Assembly: GCA_005882905.1 (NCBI GenBank)
Contig: VBBG01000191.1
Span: forward strand, 1-10,380
Length of the DNA stretch: 10,380 nucleotides
Reading direction: 5' to 3'
Source of the DNA: Candidatus Bathyarchaeota archaeon
GTDB lineage: Archaea; Thermoproteota; Bathyarchaeia; 40CM-2-53-6
Part shown: positions 5,903 through 10,380 of the stretch, one piece after another
Position numbering within the stretch: position 1 is the stretch's first letter
Layout: each line of letters starts with the position of its first letter
Notes under the pieces: model-generated
What the model was told of the DNA's origin: nothing
Seen by the model: the letters and a program-made list of their open reading frames with translations, nothing else
Databases searched by the model: none
Translations under genes and position numbers: made by a program

Positions 5903-6799
5903 CTATGCGAATCGGATGCCCAGGTACTGTCCGACGAGTGTTCCGACTAGGAAGAGGGCCAGGCTCGCGGCTAGGATTATTCCTGCTATCTCTCCGAACT
6001 GGCGCTTGAAATGTCGTGCAGAGATCACTGTGTCGTAGTAGGTCATGGTTGCCACTAGTATGACTCCGATCACCAGTGAGGCCCCCAGCGCGACGGCCAT
6101 TTTCGGCGTGAGGAAGTAGGGGAGGGCGAGGAAGACGGCTGTTATCATGTAGGAGACGCCTGTGTAGATGGCTGACCACTTGGCGGAGCCCTGGAAGCCC
6201 TGCTTGGCCTGAGCATAGGCGGCAGACGCCATCGCTATAGACGCGGCCAAGCCTGCGATTATGCCGGCGAGTCCTGCGAGTTCTGTTCGCCCATAGATGC
6301 CAAGGGATCCGGCGTGGATGCCGGAGATCTCTACTACCGCGTCTGCCAGACCGAGAACAATGAATGACATGTACTTCACCCGGTTCTCCTGTATCTCTCC
6401 AATCAGGAGATCCTCCTGATTCTCCTCACTCTCCATCATCGCCTCGAAACGAGCCTTGTCCGCAGCGGGAATATTCTCAGCGATTCTCTTGTAGCGCTCG
6501 TGGAGCTTGCCCTCATGCCTCTCCATCATTTTCAGCGTAAACGTCAATCCCAGGATTATTCGTATCAGGACGATCGCGTAGGTCCGCAGCTTCTTCGACG
6601 TGACCTTCGTTTCGGGTGCGTACGTCTTCCAAAACTCGTAGTGCGACTGCTCCCCGTTCGCAATATTTTCAAGGGCTTTCTTGAAACCCTGGTTCCTCTC
6701 ACGACGAGAAAGGGCCAGGTAGACAGAATGGTCTGCATACTCGTCCTGAGCCGATTCCGCCGCTAGCTTTGCCAGATCGGGTGCTACAGTCTCTTGCAA
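5903..6799 (-). CDS. Ferritin-like (rubrerythrin-type) domain fused to VIT1/CCC1 iron transporter
   Basis: This 298-residue protein has an N-terminal ferritin-like four-helix region (about 1-140) and a C-terminal VIT1/CCC1-type membrane domain with about five helices (near 145-165, 174-197, 208-230, 234-256 and 271-295). Candidate iron ligands are E20 in DEYAD, E50 and H53 in GEQSH, E93 in MMERHE, and E125/E126. The hydrophobic RIILGLTFTLKMMERHE block (80-96) is typical of membrane-bound ferritin (Mbf/MbfA) proteins. The family binds and oxidises Fe(II) and moves iron or manganese across a membrane. The expected helix-4 'DEExHE' reads SEENQE, so the usual His appears to be Gln (Q128). The start is TTG 6799; the frame upstream stays open to a TAA at 6838-6836 with no ATG or GTG. 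It lies 61 bases after the Rieske gene and has its own TATA-like box and palindrome. Confidence 0.9.
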   Translation of the reverse strand: MQETVAPDLAKLAAESAQDEYADHSVYLALSRRERNQGFKKALENIANGEQSHYEFWKTYAPETKVTSKKLRTYAIVLIRIILGLTFTLKMMERHEGKLHERYKRIAENIPAADKARFEAMMESEENQEDLLIGEIQENRVKYMSFIVLGLADAVVEISGIHAGSLGIYGRTELAGLAGIIAGLAASIAMASAAYAQAKQGFQGSAKWSAIYTGVSYMITAVFLALPYFLTPKMAVALGASLVIGVILVATMTYYDTVISARHFKRQFGEIAGIILAASLALFLVGTLVGQYLGIRFA

Positions 6800-6845
6800 C
6801 GAGCGATATCGGCTCTTCGGGTTGCGGAGTCTCTTATTTAGTGAT
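6800..6845 (-). promoter_or_regulatory. Candidate promoter and operator of the ferritin-like/VIT1 gene
   Basis: On the minus strand a TATA-like CTAAATAAG lies at about 6842-6834, roughly 35-40 bases before the TTG start. An almost perfect palindrome, GAGCGATATCGGCTC (6801-6815, one unpaired G), sits at the predicted transcription start, where a bound repressor would block initiation. It shares CGATATC with the region upstream of the winged-helix regulator. The gene could therefore be expressed apart from the suf-Rieske transcript. Confidence 0.4.
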
Positions 6846-6860
6846 CTTGCCCTTGGACTA

Positions 6861-7250
6861 TTAGTCCACGTCCACGAATATCTCGCCGTTCTCGACCTTC
6901 ACGAGGTGTTCGCTGAGCGGTTTCTCGGCGGGAGGATTGACCGCCTCCCCCGTTAACAGGTTGAAGCGGGACAGATGAAGCGGGCATGTGACCTCCTCTC
7001 CGAGAAGGAACCCAGTCGAAAGATCGGCTTCCTCATGCGTACATGTCCCGTCCCAGGCGTGTAGTCGTCCCTCTAAGTTGACAATCAGGATCCGTCTTCC
7101 GTCTTGTTCGATTCCTTTCATCGTGCCCGGAGGAAGCTCAGAAAGTGGGCACACGCGGATGAGCCTTCCCGAATTCGTTTCCCTACCGGTACTTGTAGTG
7201 CCTTTCGAAGAGATCTGCTTCGACTGCCTCCTTCTCAGGTTCCTCTTCAA
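6861..7250 (-). CDS. Rieske-type [2Fe-2S] ferredoxin
   Basis: This soluble Rieske protein binds a [2Fe-2S] cluster through C70-x-H72 (CTHEEADLSTG) and C89-x2-H92 (CPLH), with 16 residues between the two halves. It resembles ferredoxin components of aromatic dioxygenases and assimilatory nitrite reductase small subunits. The core runs from RLIRVCPLSELPPG (about 29-42) to the end and is normal length for a stand-alone Rieske ferredoxin. No oxygenase subunit is nearby, so an electron-transfer role tied to Fe-S assembly or iron handling is inferred. The listed TTG start lies 68 bases inside sufD and gives a basic, unusual leader of about 28 residues. The only other normal start, GTG at 7154-7152, would cut into the first strand. 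The true start is unsettled. A Rieske ferredoxin beside sufD is also known in actinobacterial suf operons. Confidence 0.9.
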   Translation of the reverse strand: MKRNLRRRQSKQISSKGTTSTGRETNSGRLIRVCPLSELPPGTMKGIEQDGRRILIVNLEGRLHAWDGTCTHEEADLSTGFLLGEEVTCPLHLSRFNLLTGEAVNPPAEKPLSEHLVKVENGEIFVDVD

Positions 7251-8529
7251 ATTCTGGAAGCTGTTCTGCTCTTGGAGGAATCATTCCACCTCTACCGGCC
7301 CATTTCTCGTCGATCAGAAATTGGATTACGGCTCTCACAGATCTGAGCGGTATGCGTTTGACTGCTGGGTGGAGGAATCCGAGGATAACCATCCTCTGGG
7401 CCTCGCTATGGGCCAGACCTCGTGACATGAGGTAGAAGATTTGTTCCTCGTCCACCTGGCTAACAGAACCCGAATGGGTCGCTTTCACCTCGTTCGTGAA
7501 GATCTCGAGCCCGGGGATCGCGTCTGCCCTCGCCTTCTTGCTAAGAATCATCGCGTGCTCCGCGAGATATGAGTTGGAGTTCTTGGCTCCCTCGCTGATC
7601 CTGATCATGCCTTTGAAAATCGCACGAGCATTATCCCTCAAGACTCCTCGAGCCAGAACATGCCCTGTTGTGTGTGTGGACTGATGTGTTAGGTCTGTTA
7701 CAACATCGAACCGCTGTGACTCCGAGCCGAAAACGACTTCGACATCCTCTGCAGTTGCTCCTGGGCCATCAAGAACACTGTCCATCCTAGAACGCGTTGT
7801 CCCACCTCCCATGTGTCCCACGGTCCAGTTGATCCGAGAATCCTTCTGACCGATTGATCTTCGATTGACCGTGGAGTGAACGTCTCCCTCAAAATCTTGG
7901 ATACTGGCAAAGTTGACTTCAGCTCCTTCGCCGAGATAGACTTCTGTGACCTCGCTGTAAAGCGAGGGACCTTGACGCTCTGTGCCTAGTTGCGAGTAGG
8001 CTTCTTGTAGGAAATTGACTTTGCTGTTCTCCTCGGCCACGATTATGTTGTGAGTGAAAGAGGCTTGCCCATGCGTCTTCAGTAGGACAATGTTCCGGAA
8101 CGGAATCTTGACGCTCAGTCCCTTGGGAACGTAGAGGAACGTCCCGGCTGTGAAGAATGCGTCGTTGAGAGCTGCGAACTTGTCATCTCCAGGCGGCACT
8201 GCTTTTGTGAACCGGTTTCGGGCGAGGTCTGGAAACTTGAGCAGGGCCGATTCCACGTCTGAGAAGACGATTCCCTCTTTCTCAAGCGCGCCATGTACTT
8301 CGGTGCGGACCATTTGAGAATCCACTTGCAATGCAAGTGTTGGCTCGTCCTTCTCCTTCACCAAGTGAGCTATTTCGCTGGGAATAGTTCGACTATTCGA
8401 CGGCAGTCCAAGCTCGATGGAATCAAGATTGAGCCCCGAGAGAATGTCCACATATTTTGTGTATAGCTGTGATTTCTCGAGGGGTAGCTTCTTGAAGTAG
8501 TCGAGGGCTACCACGAGAGAGTTGGCCAT
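7183..8529 (-). CDS. sufD: Fe-S cluster assembly scaffold subunit SufD
   Basis: SufD pairs with SufB in the SufBC2D complex that builds Fe-S clusters in the cytosol. The 448-residue protein has the SufBD signatures. The first is the central beta-helix region with THNIIVAEENSKVNFLQEAY (159-178), followed by RSRMDSVLDGPGA. Next comes the C-terminal THSGSVSQVDEEQIFYLMSRGL (351-372), whose H352 corresponds to the His that helps assemble clusters in E. coli SufD (H360, from memory). SSY- or NSY-type strands occur near 318-321. It lacks the conserved cysteine of SufB (RCDALLM), which is why I call it SufD and not a second SufB. The C-terminus ends in an acidic tail (residues 421-440) that overlaps the Rieske frame. 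The ATG at 8529-8527 is preceded by AAGGT, and the gene begins 49 bases after the sufB stop. Confidence 0.94.
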   Translation of the reverse strand: MANSLVVALDYFKKLPLEKSQLYTKYVDILSGLNLDSIELGLPSNSRTIPSEIAHLVKEKDEPTLALQVDSQMVRTEVHGALEKEGIVFSDVESALLKFPDLARNRFTKAVPPGDDKFAALNDAFFTAGTFLYVPKGLSVKIPFRNIVLLKTHGQASFTHNIIVAEENSKVNFLQEAYSQLGTERQGPSLYSEVTEVYLGEGAEVNFASIQDFEGDVHSTVNRRSIGQKDSRINWTVGHMGGGTTRSRMDSVLDGPGATAEDVEVVFGSESQRFDVVTDLTHQSTHTTGHVLARGVLRDNARAIFKGMIRISEGAKNSNSYLAEHAMILSKKARADAIPGLEIFTNEVKATHSGSVSQVDEEQIFYLMSRGLAHSEAQRMVILGFLHPAVKRIPLRSVRAVIQFLIDEKWAGRGGMIPPRAEQLPEFEEEPEKEAVEADLFERHYKYR

Positions 8530-8578
8530 GGCTACCTTGAATGCCGAGAATATGTTTAGAGCTTTGGGCCTTGGGCGC

Positions 8579-9889
8579 TTAGCCTACGGCGCCTTCCATT
8601 TCCATCTCGATGAGCCGGTTGAACTCTACCGCGTACTCCATCGGCAAGACCCTGGTGAAGGGTTCCATGAATCCCGTGACGATCATGCTGAGAGCTTGAG
8701 TCTCCGTCAAGCCTCTGGACATTAGATAGAACAGTTGGTCCTCGTTGATCCTTCCAACTGTGGCCTCGTGGGTTATGGTTGCGTCGTCTTCGTTGACTTC
8801 CATGTAGGGATAGGTGGTTGTCTTCGACTGATCATCCATGAGCAGCGCGTCGCATCGGACGCTTGACTTCACTCCCACTGCCCCCTTGGCTACGTGAACC
8901 AGTCCTCTGTATGTGGTTAGTCCGCCGTCTTTGCTGACTGATTTTGCGGTTATCCTTGAGCTGGTGTATGGTGCAAGGTGAACTGCTTTCGCTCCAGTGT
9001 CCTGATGCCTATTCTTGCCAGCAAAAGCCACGGATACGATCTCGGCTTTGGCCCTAGGCCCGACCAGATAGACTGATGGATATTTCATTGTGAGCTTGCT
9101 ACCTACGTTAGCGTCGATCCATTCTACAGATGCATCTTCGTAGGCGTAGGCTCGCTTGGTTACGAGGTTGTAGACGTCTGAGCTCCAGTTTTGGAGGGTT
9201 GTATACCTGACCTTGGCGCCTTTCTTGGCTATGATCTCTACAACTGCCGAGTGAAGAGCGTCAGTGGAATAGACTGGTGCAGTGCAGCCCTCAATGTACT
9301 GGACATCAGAGTAATTGTCTGCGATGATGAGGGTTCTCTCGAACTGTCCCATGTTGGCAGCGTTGATTCTGAAGTATGCTTGTAGTGGAAGTTCTACTTT
9401 GACGCCTTCCGGGACATAGATGAAGCTGCCACCACTCCAGACGGCGCTGTTGAGCGCGGCTAGCTTGTTATCTTCAGGAGGGATAATCGTTCCGAAATGC
9501 TTCTTGACAAGCTCCGGATGAAGCTTGACAGCAGTATCGGTGTCGCAGAAGATGACTCCTTTATCCTCGAGATGTTTCAGGAGGCTGTGGTACACAACTT
9601 CGGACTCGTACTGGGCGCCTACTCCGGCCAAGAATTTCTTCTCGGCCTCGGGTATGCCTAATCGGTCGAAGGTCTTCTTGATCTTATCTGGAACGTCGTC
9701 CCAGCTCTTCTCAACCTTGTCAGTGGGACGGAGGTAGTAGTAGATGTCGTTGAAGTCGATGTGTGCAAGGTCGCCTCCCCATTGGGGCATTGGGCGCGAG
9801 AGTCCTTTCTCGGACTTGAACACGTACTTTTCGGGGTCCTTGAAGTCGTACTTGGCGTAGTCTAGGTCCAGAATGCTCTTGTTAGCCAT
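8579..9889 (-). CDS. sufB: Fe-S cluster assembly scaffold subunit SufB
   Basis: SufB is the core scaffold on which the SufBCD complex assembles Fe-S clusters. Signatures, numbered from the upstream ATG at 9898, are SFIYVPEGVKVELPLQAYFR (158-177), YIEGCTAP with C205, QNWSSDVYNLVTKR (236-249), and VRCDALLMDD with C349. C349 corresponds to the essential C405 of E. coli SufB (from memory). THEATVGRINEDQLFYLMSRGL (376-397) and the C-terminal LIEMEMEGAVG follow. The N-terminus is shorter than in E. coli, as in many archaeal SufB. I start at ATG 9889-9887, giving 436 residues: a strong GGAGG at 9903-9899 is nine bases away, whereas the ATG at 9898 directly abuts it. sufB leads the sufB-sufD-Rieske operon. 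No sufC lies next to it. Confidence 0.97.
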   Translation of the reverse strand: MANKSILDLDYAKYDFKDPEKYVFKSEKGLSRPMPQWGGDLAHIDFNDIYYYLRPTDKVEKSWDDVPDKIKKTFDRLGIPEAEKKFLAGVGAQYESEVVYHSLLKHLEDKGVIFCDTDTAVKLHPELVKKHFGTIIPPEDNKLAALNSAVWSGGSFIYVPEGVKVELPLQAYFRINAANMGQFERTLIIADNYSDVQYIEGCTAPVYSTDALHSAVVEIIAKKGAKVRYTTLQNWSSDVYNLVTKRAYAYEDASVEWIDANVGSKLTMKYPSVYLVGPRAKAEIVSVAFAGKNRHQDTGAKAVHLAPYTSSRITAKSVSKDGGLTTYRGLVHVAKGAVGVKSSVRCDALLMDDQSKTTTYPYMEVNEDDATITHEATVGRINEDQLFYLMSRGLTETQALSMIVTGFMEPFTRVLPMEYAVEFNRLIEMEMEGAVG

Positions 9890-9898
9890 CAGTCTCAT

Positions 9899-9950
9899 CC
9901 TCCATTATGACGTATGTTATACATCTAATCCACGCCCTATATGTATTTAC
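9899..9950 (-). promoter_or_regulatory. Candidate sufB promoter, leader and operator
   Basis: On the minus strand the TATA-like TAAATACATATAG (9949-9937) lies about 25-30 bases before a predicted start near 9916. The short leader then carries GGAGG at 9903-9899. The dyad ATGTTATACAT (9914-9924; ATGT and ACAT arms around TAT) falls on the predicted start, a fitting place for an iron- or redox-responsive repressor. Spacing agrees with archaeal promoters, but the operator is inferred from symmetry only. Confidence 0.4.
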
Positions 9951-10233
9951 GCGTTCCGTCCCATGATCCTAGATTCGGCTTAACCGTCCATTCAGCAAGC
10001 GATAGACTAGATCACAACCGAGCGCTGCCAGCCCTGCTGCTCGTTTTCCTTGCGGCTCTACTCGTTTAGCCCCAAGCATTAGCCCCATTTCCCACCAAAA
10101 CAGCCCCGAAACCGCCTGTAACGCGCAGATCCAGCAGATCTACTTTCAGACTCCCTCTACCAAGGACGGTCAGCAAAGTCTGACAAAAAATTGAGCCAAG
10201 TTTTATGTGAAGGGTTCCAACGTGCCACGATTC
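9951..10233. promoter_or_regulatory. Divergent sufB-sod intergenic region with sod promoter elements
   Basis: Together with the sufB promoter this gap spans over 340 bases and holds no convincing gene. A 42-codon frame from ATG 9941 to TAG 10067-10069 ends in a hydrophobic run but crosses the sufB promoter and has no ribosome binding site. TTAGCCCCA is repeated directly at 10066-10074 and 10079-10087, with a third AGCCCC at 10102-10107. For sod, TTTTATG (10201-10207) is a good TATA-like box whose predicted start, near 10228-10231, is almost at the ATG. Upstream of it, GTCAG and CTGAC arms (10169-10184, six-base spacer) form a candidate regulator site. Confidence 0.35.
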
Positions 10234-10380
10234 ATGCCAGGTAAAAGATACTCTTTGCCAAATCTGCCCTACAAGTACAACGCGCTCGAACCTACGATTT
10301 CTGAGAAGATAATGACTCTCCACCACGACAAACATCACCTTGCCTATGTGAACGGAGCCAACGCGGCCCTCGATAAGCTC
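10234..10380 (+). CDS. sod: Fe/Mn superoxide dismutase, N-terminal part
   Basis: Cytosolic superoxide dismutase converts superoxide to oxygen and hydrogen peroxide. Only the first 49 codons are inside the window. They include the family opening YSLPNLPYKYNALEP (residues 6-20) and IMTLHHDKHHLAYVNGAN (26-43). Here H30 is the first metal ligand (H26 in E. coli SodA), and H34 and Y38 match the conserved second-shell His30 and Tyr34. The remaining ligands lie beyond the edge, so iron cannot be told from manganese. In-frame GTG codons at 10207 and 10222 could extend the protein. I prefer ATG 10234 because the TATA-like box at 10201-10207 predicts a start site only a few bases before it. The gene diverges from sufB and may share its stress regulation. 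Confidence 0.95.
   Translation, partial: MPGKRYSLPNLPYKYNALEPTISEKIMTLHHDKHHLAYVNGANAALDKL

Noticed and set aside
5487..6179. 230-codon minus-strand ORF spanning two genes
   Set aside because: It runs out of frame through the winged-helix and ferritin/VIT1 genes. Its product is rich in Arg, Ser and Pro and matches no fold, so it is a shadow.
9941..10069. 42-codon plus-strand frame with a hydrophobic C-terminus
   Set aside because: It begins within the sufB promoter, has no ribosome binding site, and the hydrophobic run is short.
10066..10338. 90-codon minus-strand ORF antisense to sod
   Set aside because: It overlaps the unmistakable SOD start and its promoter, and looks like a shadow frame.
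1..10380. CRISPR arrays, insertion sequences or attachment sites
   Set aside because: No regularly spaced repeats, transposase genes or terminal inverted repeats were seen. The short repeats found are under 16 bases.

Overview
The window looks archaeal, most likely a Thermoproteota lineage related to Thaumarchaeota/Bathyarchaeota; this placement is an inference. The evidence is an archaeal-type (ApgM) phosphoglycerate mutase, a ferritin-like/VIT1 iron protein, a tandem winged-helix regulator, TATA-like boxes at a spacing that suits archaeal promoters, few strong Shine-Dalgarno sites, and many TTG start codons. No rRNA, tRNA, CRISPR array, transposase or phage gene was found. Genes are densely packed.

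Layout. The left edge probably holds the 5' end of a minus-strand gene. Diverging from it on the plus strand are a 58-residue helical protein and an overlapping nucleotidyltransferase-fold protein, which together resemble the widespread 'small partner + NTase' (toxin-antitoxin-like) pairs. The plus strand continues with apgM (glycolysis/gluconeogenesis), a split-barrel FMN/F420-type oxidoreductase, a glyoxalase-fold (VOC) protein and a 71-residue ORF of unknown function. The plus-strand block ends at about 3607, where it meets a convergent minus-strand block.

The minus strand (3653 to 9889) reads, in transcription order: sufB, sufD, a Rieske ferredoxin overlapping sufD, a ferritin-like/VIT1 fusion membrane protein, a two-domain winged-helix regulator, a three-helix membrane protein, an orphan acidic protein, and a SAM-dependent methyltransferase one base after it. 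At the right edge a Fe/Mn superoxide dismutase gene diverges from sufB and runs out of the window.

The right half reads as an iron, Fe-S and oxidative-stress neighbourhood. SufB and SufD form the Fe-S assembly scaffold, the Rieske protein is a [2Fe-2S] electron carrier, the ferritin-like/VIT1 protein moves or stores iron, and SOD removes superoxide, which damages Fe-S clusters. The ATPase SufC is absent from the window although sufBD is intact. Short palindromes sit at the predicted promoters of sufB, the ferritin/VIT1 gene and sod, and are candidate operators. I see no clearly new multi-gene system. The most interesting points are the small-protein/NTase pair, the sufC-less suf-Rieske-ferritin/VIT1 cluster, and the heavy use of TTG starts.
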